Source: Acetobacteraceae bacterium ESL0709
GTDB taxonomy: Bacteria; Pseudomonadota; Alphaproteobacteria; Acetobacterales; Acetobacteraceae
NCBI GenBank assembly: GCA_029433415.1
Contig: JAQTIA010000002.1
Span: 323,501 to 387,500 of the forward strand
Length of the DNA: 64,000 nucleotides
Direction: 5' to 3'
How positions within the stretch are numbered: position 1 is the stretch's first letter; each line of letters begins with the position of its first letter. Below, piece after piece: positions 44,082-52,549 of the stretch. Position numbers and translations under genes: made by a program. The notes below the pieces were generated by a model that did no database searches, was not told the DNA's origin, and was given only the letters and a program-made list of their open reading frames with translations.

Positions 44082-44834
44082 GTGGCAAGCAGTAAGGCTA
44101 TTCCCAAACGTCCGTTTCTGGTCCGGGTTGGCAAAAAATTACGTCCGGTATGCAATAGGCTTATTGCACGTGATTCCCTGGTTTCCAACGCAGCGGTACT
44201 TGATTCAGCAAATTTCCCCTGGCTTAAGGCTTTGGAAGAGGCGTCCGATCATATCATAAAAGAGTGCCAGCAGGTTCTTGCTGGACGGAAAGCGCTTCCT
44301 CCGTTAAGGGAGCTGTCACCGGATCACAAGCGTATTGCTCCAGATGAAAGCTGGAAATCCTTCTTTCTTTATGGTTACGGGATCAAGGTGCCTGAAAATT
44401 GTGCCAGAGCCCCTGTAACAGCGCAGCTTGTCGCGGGAATTCCAGGGCTTTGTAACGCCCTTTTTTCCGTGCTGGATCCCCATGGGGTGATTCCGCCCCA
44501 TTATGGGGTGACAAAAGGCATGCTCAATTGCCATTTGGGACTCGTTATACCCAAAGATAATGAGAATTGCTGGATTATGGTCAATGGCCGTAAATTGCAC
44601 TGGCAGGCGGGCAAGGCTTTTGTGTTTGACGATACCTATCAACATACGGTTGAAAATAATACGGACGATATACGCGCTATTTTATTTATTCAGCTTGAGC
44701 GTCCTACCAGGGGGCTTGGGCGCCTGGTTCAAAAGCTTTTTCTTGGTGGCGTGCGTCATTCAGCTTTTGTGAAAGATGCGAAGATGAATATTGAGCGTTG
44801 GAATCAGATTCAGGCTGAGATGGAAAAGGCCTGA
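44082..44834 (+). CDS. Aspartyl/asparaginyl beta-hydroxylase domain protein (LpxO-like)
   Basis: From GTG 44082, with the strong ribosome-binding site GAAGGAGG 7 nt upstream, the product is 250 residues. The double-stranded beta-helix core has DPHGVIPPHYGVTKGMLNCH with the first iron-binding His, and FDDTYQHTVENNTDDIRAIL with the distal His. This is the Asp/Asn beta-hydroxylase family of Fe(II)/2-oxoglutarate oxygenases. In bacteria its best-known member LpxO hydroxylates lipid A acyl chains; hydroxylated lipids are common in acetic acid bacteria. The exact lipid or peptide target is not shown. No membrane helix is evident, unlike some LpxO. Confidence 0.82.
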   Translation: MASSKAIPKRPFLVRVGKKLRPVCNRLIARDSLVSNAAVLDSANFPWLKALEEASDHIIKECQQVLAGRKALPPLRELSPDHKRIAPDESWKSFFLYGYGIKVPENCARAPVTAQLVAGIPGLCNALFSVLDPHGVIPPHYGVTKGMLNCHLGLVIPKDNENCWIMVNGRKLHWQAGKAFVFDDTYQHTVENNTDDIRAILFIQLERPTRGLGRLVQKLFLGGVRHSAFVKDAKMNIERWNQIQAEMEKA

Positions 44835-44849
44835 TGAGCGTGGTGTTGC

Positions 44850-44881
44850 AAAAATGGGAGGAAAATTTTCCTCCCATTTTT
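44850..44881. terminator. Bidirectional terminator, 16-bp perfect palindrome
   Basis: AAAAATGGGAGGAAAA is followed directly by its reverse complement, with A-runs and T-runs at both edges. It serves both the hydroxylase gene (+) and ornithine decarboxylase (-). Confidence 0.88.
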
Positions 44882-44892
44882 ATGGTAGGTCC

Positions 44893-46041
44893 TTAAAGGT
44901 AATATTCGTCCAGAGGGGCGAAACCATTAAAGCCGGTTGAACAATAGCTCGCAACATAGGCACCCGTCGAAAGAATGGCGATTTTGTCGCCGCTTTTGAG
45001 TTCCTGTGGCAGCATGACAGGTGTTTTTTCGTACATCACATCGGCACTGTCGCATGTAGGGCCAGCCAGGACGTGGGGCGTAAGACCCGCGGTTGTGTCG
45101 TCATGAGGAGTCTGGAAGCAGTAGCGAATAGCTTCTCCTTCCGTTTCGGCTAGACCGCCAAAACGGCCGATATCAAGATAGACCCAGCGGGGTTCCAGGC
45201 CCTGTTCATCACGCTGGCTCGCCAGAACGACTTCCGAGCAGACGATCCCCGCATTACCGACCATGGAGCGACCGGGTTCAATAAGCAGTCGGGGAGGATT
45301 GTCGCGGAAAAGTTCTTTCATGGTTGCGGTGATGGTGGCGCCAAACGTCTCGGGAGTGGGAACTGCATCGTGGTAGTGTGTGGGGAACCCGCCACCCAGA
45401 TTAAGGAAATCCAGCTTTATAGAGTCGGCTGCGAGAGTCTGAAAGATCTGGGCGGCCTGTCCGATAGCCATTTGATAAGCTGTAACTGATTTTTGTTGGC
45501 TGCCCACATGGAAAGAAACGCCGACAGGGTTCAGACCTTTTCGGGGTGCTTCACGCAGAAGTTTGATGGCCTGCCCTGTGTCTGTACCGAATTTGCGTGA
45601 CAAGGGCCAATCAGCACCGTCATTAATGACGCGGATGCGGCAATAGACTTGTGCTCCTGGGGCATGCTGGGCCAGTTTTTCAAGCTCCTCAGCGCTGTCA
45701 AAGGCATAGAGGCGCACGCCCAGGCGCCAGGCTTCCTGCACTGCACTGATGGATTTTACCGTATTGCCGAAAGAAAGACGCTCGACGGGGATACCATTTT
45801 TCAGACAGCTTCTGATTTCTCCCAGCGAAGCAACGTCAAAAAAGCTGCCCAGTTCGTACAGGCGTCTGATGATAGCAGGGGCCGGATTCGCTTTCATGGC
45901 GTAGTAAATTTCGGCTTGCGGCAGAGCGGCCTGCAAAGCGTGATAATTCTGTTCGACCTTGTCCAGATCGACGACAAGGCAAGGGGTTGCCGGATTTTGT
46001 TCGGCAAGGAAGCGGGTAATTTTAGGAGTCATGAGCCTCAC
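44893..46041 (-). CDS. Ornithine/diaminopimelate-type decarboxylase (probable ornithine decarboxylase)
   Basis: The protein of about 382 residues is a fold type III PLP enzyme. PLP-binding Lys50 lies in YYAMKANP, the Gly-rich LNLGGGFPTHY binds phosphate, EPGRSMVGNAG follows, and the active-site Cys is in AGPTCDSADVMYE. Length and the lack of the DapF-specific inserts fit the eukaryote-like ornithine decarboxylases of alphaproteobacteria, which make putrescine; lysine could also be used. Candidate starts are GTG 46041 and ATG 46032, neither with a clean ribosome-binding site. A structured leader precedes it. Polyamine synthesis is thus likely controlled at the RNA level. Confidence 0.88.
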   Translation of the reverse strand: MRLMTPKITRFLAEQNPATPCLVVDLDKVEQNYHALQAALPQAEIYYAMKANPAPAIIRRLYELGSFFDVASLGEIRSCLKNGIPVERLSFGNTVKSISAVQEAWRLGVRLYAFDSAEELEKLAQHAPGAQVYCRIRVINDGADWPLSRKFGTDTGQAIKLLREAPRKGLNPVGVSFHVGSQQKSVTAYQMAIGQAAQIFQTLAADSIKLDFLNLGGGFPTHYHDAVPTPETFGATITATMKELFRDNPPRLLIEPGRSMVGNAGIVCSEVVLASQRDEQGLEPRWVYLDIGRFGGLAETEGEAIRYCFQTPHDDTTAGLTPHVLAGPTCDSADVMYEKTPVMLPQELKSGDKIAILSTGAYVASYCSTGFNGFAPLDEYYL

Positions 46042-46230
46042 GTCCCAAAAAAATAATTCCCCCCGAACCCTGTCGGGGCAGAATGTTGCGAAACGGTCTA
46101 ACGGACCGGCGAAGTGTCTTTCCGTCCACAGTCAGTGACTGAAAAAGAAAGGAGCCAGAACGCTTGACGTCGTTGCGTAACCTCGAAGAAGGGCCAGTGG
46201 CACGTGCGTTGCTGCGTGTAGGGGGAGAGA
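46042..46230 (-). promoter_or_regulatory. Structured 5' leader of ornithine decarboxylase (possible speF-type element)
   Basis: On the minus strand the leader can form CAGTC/GACTG, CGGTC-CGTTA-GACCG and CCCCGA/TCGGGG hairpins, the last followed after a few bases by ATTTTTTT, close to the start codon. Alphaproteobacterial ornithine decarboxylase genes often carry the speF RNA motif in this position. I could not check the consensus, so the identity is tentative. The rest of the 340-bp gap (to 46381) holds the AT-rich promoter region of yihY. Confidence 0.35.
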
Positions 46231-46381
46231 CCCCATTTTCCTGTTCAATTCAAGTTAATTTATGGAAATTTTTTTCACGCTCTTTGGAAAATGGTGTCAG
46301 GTTCTTTTTTTATGGGGTTTCATTTATCAGGCTTTTGGCCGAAAATAAGGAGTACAGGGTTTATAGGAAAAAGGAGCGAGA

Positions 46382-47383
46382 GTGTCAGACTCAGACGAAT
46401 CAGCACAGATACAATCCCAATCCGTCAAGAAAAATGTAAAAGGAACCCGACTTGGTGCCATACGTAAGGTTCTCGCCAATAGTGGCGATAGTCAGACATC
46501 TTTGTCCGCTGCCGGTTGCGCGTTTTTTGCGACTCTTTCACTTTTCCCCGCACTGACAGCTTCCATTTCCATTTATGGACTGGTTTTTGATCTTCAAACT
46601 GTCGAGCCACAACTTCATGTATTAAAAAACCTGCTTCCGGTGGCTGCCTATAGTCTGATCGTTGAGCGTATTCATGTACTTGTCATGCAGCCTCACTCTT
46701 CGCTCACGCTGGGACTGGTTTTTTCTCTTCTGATTGCTTTATGGACGGCATCGGCCGCGAGTCGTGCCGTGATCTCTGCCCTGAATATGGCCTATCATAC
46801 GAAGGAAACGCGGACTTTTCTACATTTTCAGTTCTTGGCTTTTGGAACGACTTTTCTGACAGTTCTGGGAGCGTGCCTGACTCTGGCGCTTATGGTGGCG
46901 GCGCCGGCACTGATTGATTATTTCCCCCGTTATTTAAGCTATGTGGGGCTGGATGCGCGTTATTTACCGGATTCCTTGCAATTTCTTCTCAGACGGAGCA
47001 CGCCCATAATTGTTCACTGGCTTACTCCTGCCATTATGCTCTTTTTTGTTTTTATTGCTGTGTGCCTGTTTTACCGTTTTGCTCCCTGTCGTGCCTGGAC
47101 ACGCTGGCGCTGGATATTACCCGGAGCTGTGGTTGCCACACTTTTATGGGTTCTGACGTCCCTGGGGTTTTCCTGGTACGTCTCGCATTTTGCCAGCTAC
47201 GGCACGACATACGGCCCGCTGGGTGCTGTCGCCGCTGTCATGATGTGGTTTTTTGTCAGTGCCTATGTCGTCATTTTTGGTGCTGTTCTTAACGCCGGAA
47301 TAGAAGGCTACGAAGAGGAAAGGGCCGTAATGAGTTTTTCCAATGAGTCTTCTCAGGAAGAAGCACCGTCTTCCGGGCCATGA
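46382..47383 (+). CDS. YihY/virulence factor BrkB family membrane protein
   Basis: This 333-residue integral membrane protein starts at GTG 46382, 6 nt after AAGGAG. It has about six membrane segments and the YihY/UPF0761 features [20 protein letters not shown] near the N-terminus, [20 protein letters not shown] in the middle, and [20 protein letters not shown] toward the end. Proteins of this family were once called ribonuclease BN by error; their transport or envelope role is unresolved. Its last 31 bp overlap the convergent rlpA gene. Confidence 0.88.
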   Translation: MSDSDESAQIQSQSVKKNVKGTRLGAIRKVLANSGDSQTSLSAAGCAFFATLSLFPALTASISIYGLVFDLQTVEPQLHVLKNLLPVAAYSLIVERIHVLVMQPHSSLTLGLVFSLLIALWTASAASRAVISALNMAYHTKETRTFLHFQFLAFGTTFLTVLGACLTLALMVAAPALIDYFPRYLSYVGLDARYLPDSLQFLLRRSTPIIVHWLTPAIMLFFVFIAVCLFYRFAPCRAWTRWRWILPGAVVATLLWVLTSLGFSWYVSHFASYGTTYGPLGAVAAVMMWFFVSAYVVIFGAVLNAGIEGYEEERAVMSFSNESSQEEAPSSGP

Positions 47384-47904
47384 CCGTCGCGTTCCTTGAT
47401 ATATTCAGTGACAACAACTTGCGTTACACCGCTTTTCAGAATGCCAAGCTTGGCCGCGGCTGCGCGTGAAAGATCAATAACGCGTGCACCGGTGAAGGGT
47501 CCGCGGTCATTGACACGAACAATGACCGAACGGCCGGTTCTGGGAGAATGGACTACCAGTTTTGTGCCGAGGGGGAGGAACGGATGTGCCGCTGTCAGAG
47601 CCGCATTTTCAGGTTCTTCCTTCCCGCTGTCATTATGTCGCGGGATCTTCCTGTTCTTTTTGCCTTCATACCAGCTCGCCAACCCTTTTTGTGAGAAAGG
47701 GCGAATGGAATGGAGAAAACGCGAGAGAGGGCGGTGGGAGGTTTTACGGACAGGGGATGTTCTTCCTGCAGGCGCCTCCATAGCCTGAGCAGGAAGCGTA
47801 AAGAGGACACTCAGTCCGATCCCATAACGGAGCCAGTAAGGAAAAAGAACTTTCTTTTTGACGCTCCGCCGCAAGAAAGGGTCTGTTTGACGTGAAGTTA
47901 TCAT
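47353..47904 (-). CDS. rlpA: RlpA-like septal lytic transglycosylase (double-psi beta-barrel)
   Basis: From ATG 47904 the product is 183 residues with a signal peptide ([20 protein letters not shown], cleaved after AQA). A double-psi beta-barrel follows with [28 protein letters not shown] and [20 protein letters not shown], where the Asp and the ND(R)GPF motif are conserved in RlpA. There is no SPOR domain. RlpA cleaves glycan strands lacking stem peptides at the septum in some bacteria. The ORF extends upstream to 48042, but this overlaps the aroQ start, so the internal ATG is chosen. Convergent 31-bp overlap with yihY. Confidence 0.86.
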   Translation of the reverse strand: MITSRQTDPFLRRSVKKKVLFPYWLRYGIGLSVLFTLPAQAMEAPAGRTSPVRKTSHRPLSRFLHSIRPFSQKGLASWYEGKKNRKIPRHNDSGKEEPENAALTAAHPFLPLGTKLVVHSPRTGRSVIVRVNDRGPFTGARVIDLSRAAAAKLGILKSGVTQVVVTEYIKERDGHGPEDGASS

Positions 47905-47977
47905 CCTGCACCTATAGCACATAATTCTCTGATAGATTATATACCTTCGAATCCCATCTTTCCTGACAGGCAAGAAG

Positions 47978-48445
47978 ATGTTATCAGCCGACCTGATGAA
48001 ACGGCCTTTAATAGCAGTCCTTAACGGACCCAATCTTAACATGCTTGGCTTGCGACAACCAGATGTCTATGGTCATGCGACTCTTGACGATGTCGAGCAG
48101 ATCTGCATCCAGGCGGCAGAAAGACTGGATGTTGCGATTGATTTTCGCCAGACCAATGGCGAGGGTGAGCTGGTTTCATGGGTGCAGGAATGTCGCGGTC
48201 GTGCAAACGGAATTGTGATTAACCCGGCGGCCTATACCCATACGTCCATCGCGTTGCTGGATGCGCTTTATGCGGTGGAACTTCCTGTGATAGAGATTCA
48301 TATTTCGAATATTCATCGCCGCGAAGAGTTTCGTCACCATAGTTACGTCTCGCAAGTTGCCCGTGGTGTTATTTGCGGGCTGGGCGTAAGAGGTTATGCC
48401 CATGCATTGCAGGCAATGGCAGATATAATAGAGGATGAAGGATGA
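47978..48445 (+). CDS. aroQ: 3-dehydroquinate dehydratase, type II
   Basis: The 155-residue enzyme has the type II motif [20 protein letters not shown] followed by YG, with the catalytic Tyr in the R-x-P-x-x-Y-G loop replaced in spacing by RQPDVYG, and [17 protein letters not shown] and [19 protein letters not shown] with the catalytic His. It makes 3-dehydroshikimate in aromatic amino acid synthesis. It is the first gene of aroQ-accB-accC; its stop overlaps the accB ATG by 4 nt. ATG 47996 is a less likely start. This gene order recurs in alphaproteobacteria. Confidence 0.95.
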   Translation: MLSADLMKRPLIAVLNGPNLNMLGLRQPDVYGHATLDDVEQICIQAAERLDVAIDFRQTNGEGELVSWVQECRGRANGIVINPAAYTHTSIALLDALYAVELPVIEIHISNIHRREEFRHHSYVSQVARGVICGLGVRGYAHALQAMADIIEDEG

Positions 48446-48909
48446 GTCATATGCTCGTGGATAAAGAGGCTATTCGGGCTTTGGCCGATATCCTGACAGA
48501 AACAGGCCTTACCGAAATCGAAATCGTTGAAGCGGACAGCCGTATTCGCGTTGCCCGAAATGTTACGGTCCAGGCGGCGGCTCCTGTCGTCAGTGCGCCA
48601 GTTTCTGCGGTTTTACCAGTTCAGTCTGCTGCCCCTGCCAATATTCCGGCCAAAGAGCTTAACCCTGCCCTTCATCCCGGCGCAGTGCCAAGTCCGATGG
48701 TAGGTGTGGCTTATCTGACGCCTGATCCCTCTTCTCCGCCTTTTGTGGCGGAAGGTTCACAAGTGGCTGCCGGCCAGACAATCATGCTCATTGAGGCGAT
48801 GAAGACTTTCAATCAGATCAAGGCTCCGCGTGCCGGGGTCTTGACGAAATTCTGTGTAACGTCTGGCGAGCCTGTAGAATTCGGTGCCCCCTTGGCGATC
48901 ATTGAGTAA
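48442..48909 (+). CDS. accB: Biotin carboxyl carrier protein of acetyl-CoA carboxylase
   Basis: The 155-residue protein has an N-terminal helical segment, an Ala/Pro/Val-rich linker (about 43-70), and a biotinyl domain (about 78-155) with the biotin-accepting Lys121 in LIEAMKTFNQIKA. It carries CO2 between AccC and AccA/AccD for malonyl-CoA synthesis. It overlaps aroQ by 4 nt and lies 3 nt before accC. Confidence 0.96.
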   Translation: MSHMLVDKEAIRALADILTETGLTEIEIVEADSRIRVARNVTVQAAAPVVSAPVSAVLPVQSAAPANIPAKELNPALHPGAVPSPMVGVAYLTPDPSSPPFVAEGSQVAAGQTIMLIEAMKTFNQIKAPRAGVLTKFCVTSGEPVEFGAPLAIIE

Positions 48910-48912
48910 ATC

Positions 48913-50265
48913 ATGTTTACTAAGATTCTCATTGCGAATCGCGGCGAAATCGCCCTGAGAGTTCTCAGGGCTTGCCGTGAAATGGGTATTCGTACGGTGG
49001 CAGTCCACTCCACGGCTGATGCTGATGCCATGCATGTCCGTCTTGCTGATGAGGCGGTTTGTATTGGACCACCCAATTCTCGCGAATCATATCTGAACGT
49101 GCCGGCTATTCTGTCTGCAGCGCTGATTACCGGTGCTGAAGCCATTCATCCTGGCTATGGCTTCCTGTCGGAGAATGCAGACTTTGCCGAGACGGTGGCC
49201 GCCCATGGTCTCGCTTTTATTGGCCCGACGGCGGACCATATCCGTATGATGGGTGACAAAATCACGGCTAAGACGACGATGGCTGCGCTCGGCGTGCCAC
49301 TTGTTCCCGGTTCTGATGGTGCGGTAGAAGATCTCGAAACAGCACGCGCTGTGGCGGCAGAAGTTGGCTATCCGGTTATTATCAAGGCGACAGCCGGAGG
49401 CGGTGGCCGCGGAATGAAAGTCGCGCATGAAGAAAGCGAGCTGGCAGAAGCCTGGCGTGTCGCCCGGACAGAAGCTCAGGCTGCTTTTGGTAATGGCGAT
49501 GTCTATATTGAGAAATATCTGGATCGTCCCCGTCATATCGAATTGCAGATTATTGGTGACCATTTCGGAAATGTGATCCATCTGGGCGAGCGTGACTGCT
49601 CCTTGCAGCGCCGTCACCAGAAATTGCTGGAAGAAGCAGGGTCCCCTGCCTTGACGGCTGCCCAGCGTGATGAGATTGGCGCGACGGTTACGGCGGCTCT
49701 TTCCAAAATGGGCTATCGTAATGCAGGCACATTGGAGTTTCTCTATCAGGACGGCCATTTTTGTTTTATCGAGATGAACACGCGTCTTCAGGTGGAACAT
49801 CCCGTGACGGAAATGATCTCGGGCGTTGATCTGGTGCGTGAGCAAATCCGTGTCGCAGCAGGTGAAAAGCTGGCTTACCGGCAGGAAGATATTCACCTGA
49901 ACGGCCATTCCATTGAATGTCGTATCACAGCAGAAGACCCGGCGACCTTTGTTCCCAATCCCGGAACAGTTAATGTTTTTCATGCTCCCGGCGGGCCGGG
50001 TGTGCGAATGGATAGCGCGCTTTATGCGGGCTATAAAATCCCCCCTTATTATGACAGCATGATCGCCAAACTGATCGTCCATGCCCCTACGAGGCCTGAG
50101 GCAATTGCCCGCATGCAACGCGCACTTGAGGAATGTGTGGTCGATGGCGTCAAAACCGTCATTCCCTTGCATCAGAAAATTCTGGCTGATCCGGAATTTC
50201 AAAAGGGTGACTATACCATCCACTGGCTGGAGAATTTCGTTGCCCGGGGAAATGCGTCTTCCTGA
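48913..50265 (+). CDS. accC: Biotin carboxylase of acetyl-CoA carboxylase
   Basis: The 450-residue ATP-grasp enzyme begins [23 protein letters not shown]-binding [54 protein letters not shown] and [14 protein letters not shown] are all intact. It carboxylates biotin on AccB. The gene ends before a strong bidirectional terminator. A long antisense ORF (49087-50385) is a shadow of this gene. Confidence 0.97.
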   Translation: MFTKILIANRGEIALRVLRACREMGIRTVAVHSTADADAMHVRLADEAVCIGPPNSRESYLNVPAILSAALITGAEAIHPGYGFLSENADFAETVAAHGLAFIGPTADHIRMMGDKITAKTTMAALGVPLVPGSDGAVEDLETARAVAAEVGYPVIIKATAGGGGRGMKVAHEESELAEAWRVARTEAQAAFGNGDVYIEKYLDRPRHIELQIIGDHFGNVIHLGERDCSLQRRHQKLLEEAGSPALTAAQRDEIGATVTAALSKMGYRNAGTLEFLYQDGHFCFIEMNTRLQVEHPVTEMISGVDLVREQIRVAAGEKLAYRQEDIHLNGHSIECRITAEDPATFVPNPGTVNVFHAPGGPGVRMDSALYAGYKIPPYYDSMIAKLIVHAPTRPEAIARMQRALEECVVDGVKTVIPLHQKILADPEFQKGDYTIHWLENFVARGNASS

Positions 50266-50287
50266 ATTTTCCTGACGAGAGTCTGGT

Positions 50288-50324
50288 ATTATAAAAACCC
50301 CCGCTTTTGCGGGGATTTTTATAA
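50288..50324. terminator. Bidirectional terminator between accC and ccmB
   Basis: ATTATAAAAACCCCCGC pairs with GCGGGGATTTTTATAAT with a small offset; GC core with A and T runs on both sides, between convergent genes. Confidence 0.88.
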
Positions 50325-50339
50325 TCAGGTTATATTGAT

Positions 50340-51008
50340 CTACCGGCAGGCTTCCTTCAGTCCCATTCCCGCAGCGAGTGGGCATAAAGGCAGACAGAGG
50401 CAGAAACAGGCCCCCAGAAGATAGAGATTTGAGGCAGGTGAGAGGCCCAGTTGGGCAGCGTAAGAAGCCGCCGCTCCGAAGATCAGTATAGGCACACTCA
50501 GAGGTAACCCTAGAAGAGGCAGGAGGATATTGCCGCGTCGCGCGCCCAGGCTGATGGCGGCAATCATGCCACCGATGAGTGACAGGGATGCGCTACCCAG
50601 AGCCAGACTACCCAAAAGAACGGGGAATTCCCGGCTTTCCAGCCCAAACATCAACCCTAACGGGATAGCAGCGATCAGAAGGGGGATTCCTGTTGTCATC
50701 CAGTGAGTGATGATTTTGCTCAAAGCGACGCCAGCGGGGCCGACACCATAGAGCATGAGCTGGTCGAGGGAGCCATCTTCAAAATCCTGGTTAAAAAGTC
50801 GTTCAAGCGGCGGGAAACCAGCCAGAAGCATACAGACCCAGAGAATCCCCGGACCCATCTGGTGAAGCAGGGCTGGTGACGGACCAAGAGCGAGTGGAAA
50901 CAGGGCTGCACACAGGATGAAAAACAAAAGGCTGGCCAGAGTGTCGGCGCCAAAGAAAAAGGCCAGACGTAACTCACGCGCTGTGAGGGCACGGAAAGCA
51001 GAGTTCAT
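50340..51008 (-). CDS. ccmB: Heme exporter protein CcmB
   Basis: The 222-residue protein has six hydrophobic segments and the CcmB pattern LTARELRLAFFFGADTLASL, PLERLFNQDFEDGSLDQLML and GNILLPLLGLPLSVPILIFG. With CcmA and CcmC it frees heme-loaded CcmE during cytochrome c maturation (system I). Its start overlaps the ccmA stop by 4 nt. Other ccm genes are not in the window. Confidence 0.92.
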   Translation of the reverse strand: MNSAFRALTARELRLAFFFGADTLASLLFFILCAALFPLALGPSPALLHQMGPGILWVCMLLAGFPPLERLFNQDFEDGSLDQLMLYGVGPAGVALSKIITHWMTTGIPLLIAAIPLGLMFGLESREFPVLLGSLALGSASLSLIGGMIAAISLGARRGNILLPLLGLPLSVPILIFGAAASYAAQLGLSPASNLYLLGACFCLCLPLCPLAAGMGLKEACR

Positions 51009-51604
51009 AGAAACACTCCCGCTGGAACAGGAGGTGCCTGAAGCTTCAATGTATGATGGTGTCCAAGCGGAAGCGGCACATGGGAGGTTGCGATAATACC
51101 GCCTCCCTGCGCCAGGTGAGTGTTCATGATCGTTCCCAATTGCTCCAGACTGGCTTGATCGAGCCCGACGGAAGGTTCATCCAGAAGCCAGAGAGGAGCC
51201 TTGCTTAATGTGATGCGGGCGAGAGCGACGCGTCTTTTCTGTCCGGCCGATAAAAGTCTCACGGGACGGTCAGCCAGAGCGGTCAGGGACAGGCTGGCAA
51301 GGCAATCTTTTAATGTGCCCTGACCAAGTTTCAGGCTGAATTGCAAGTTTTCCCGTACGGTCAGGGCGGGCTTCAACGCATCCAGGTGCCCAAGCCATGC
51401 GACATCACAGGGGCGTTCCATAGTGCCAGAGGAAACGGGGCATAAACCGGCAATAACGCGGAGGAGCGTCGACTTCCCGGCACCATTGGGACCGGTAAGA
51501 AGCAGTGCCTGGCACGCTTCGAGATGGGTTGAGATATTTTTCAGGACGAGTCTTTCTCCACGAAAAACAGAAATGGAAGAAAGCTCTACCAAGGGAGGGG
51601 GCAT
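51005..51604 (-). CDS. ccmA: Heme exporter ATP-binding protein CcmA
   Basis: From ATG 51604 the product is 199 residues. Walker A TGPNGAGKST (37-46), signature LLSAGQKRRVALARI and Walker B LWLLDEPSVGLD are present. It drives the CcmAB(CD) complex in cytochrome c biogenesis. The upstream extension to 51670 has a poor start context and would add residues absent from the family. It is transcribed with ccmB; upstream, a gap of about 140 bp lies between it and the divergent amino-acid transporter. Confidence 0.92.
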   Translation of the reverse strand: MPPPLVELSSISVFRGERLVLKNISTHLEACQALLLTGPNGAGKSTLLRVIAGLCPVSSGTMERPCDVAWLGHLDALKPALTVRENLQFSLKLGQGTLKDCLASLSLTALADRPVRLLSAGQKRRVALARITLSKAPLWLLDEPSVGLDQASLEQLGTIMNTHLAQGGGIIATSHVPLPLGHHHTLKLQAPPVPAGVFL

Positions 51605-51745
51605 GGAAAAATCCCGTCTGAAAGAAGGTATAAAGCCAAAATAAAGGGAATCTCCTTTTGTGAGAAGCAAAAGGAGGAACAGAAGGGTGCAAAATTGTTT
51701 TAAAAAAGAAAAACTTTTCGTTATGAGCAGGGATCTTGCGATAGA

Positions 51746-52549
51746 GTGAGAAAATGTCGTCCCGTTTTGCTAAAAGGAACCTTCGCGCTGACTGATCTGG
51801 TGTTACAGGCCAAGATGATCACCAAATCCTTTAGTGGTCAGGAAATTCTCAAAGGCCTTTCTCTTGACGTGGAACGGGGGGATCTGATTTCGATTATAGG
51901 TCCCTCAGGTTGTGGCAAATCAACTTTTTTGCGGTGCCTGAATTTCTTGGAGCATCCTGATTCTGGTGAGGTGCGGATTGAGACTGTGAGTCTTGCCTGT
52001 GATGGCAGCCGTTGGACCCGGCAGGATGAAGTGCGGGCGCATCAATTGAGATCCCATGTCGGGATGGTTTTCCAGTCGTTTAATCTTTTTCCGCATCGTA
52101 CAGTGCTGGAAAATGTCATGATGGCCCCATTGCATGTCAAGAAAATCGCTCCCGATCAGGCTGAAGCAACAGCGATGGAATTGCTGGAGAAAGTGGGACT
52201 GAAAAATGTGGTCGATCGCTATCCGGACAGACTCTCTGGCGGACAGAAACAGCGGGCCGCGATTGCCCGCGCACTGGCGATGAAACCTTCCGTCATGCTT
52301 TATGACGAGCCGACTTCGGCACTGGATCCAGAGCTTTCGGAAGAGGTTCTGTCTGTCATGCGAGCGTTGGATCAGGAGGGCATGACCCAGCTTGTCGTGA
52401 CACATGATATGCGTTTTGCCCGTGCGGCATCAGACAGGGTGCTTTATCTTGAAGGGGGAGAGATTGTTGAAAGCGGAAGTCCGGATCAGATTTTTGCCCA
52501 TCCGCAAGAAGCACGTACGCGTCGTTTTTTAAGGACGCTCCTGTCATGA
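51746..52549 (+). CDS. Polar amino acid ABC transporter, ATP-binding protein
   Basis: This protein of up to 267 residues has Walker A GPSGCGKST (52-60), Q-loop GMVFQSFNLFPH, signature LSGGQKQRAAIARAL, Walker B VMLYDEPTSALD and switch His VVTHDM. The pattern GMVFQSFNLFPHRTVLENV is typical of GlnQ/HisP/ArtP-type importers of polar amino acids. The start is uncertain: GTG 51746 gives an odd 15-residue lead, and an internal GTG (VLQAKMITKSF) is possible. It overlaps the next gene by 4 nt (ATGA). Confidence 0.92.
   Translation: MRKCRPVLLKGTFALTDLVLQAKMITKSFSGQEILKGLSLDVERGDLISIIGPSGCGKSTFLRCLNFLEHPDSGEVRIETVSLACDGSRWTRQDEVRAHQLRSHVGMVFQSFNLFPHRTVLENVMMAPLHVKKIAPDQAEATAMELLEKVGLKNVVDRYPDRLSGGQKQRAAIARALAMKPSVMLYDEPTSALDPELSEEVLSVMRALDQEGMTQLVVTHDMRFARAASDRVLYLEGGEIVESGSPDQIFAHPQEARTRRFLRTLLS

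Noticed and set aside
47946-47956. T-loop-like CTTCGAATCCC upstream of aroQ, as in a tRNA
   Set aside because: No acceptor, D or anticodon stems can be formed around it.
49087-50385. 432-codon ORF antisense to accC
   Set aside because: A shadow of the biased codon pattern of a certain gene; no recognisable protein features.
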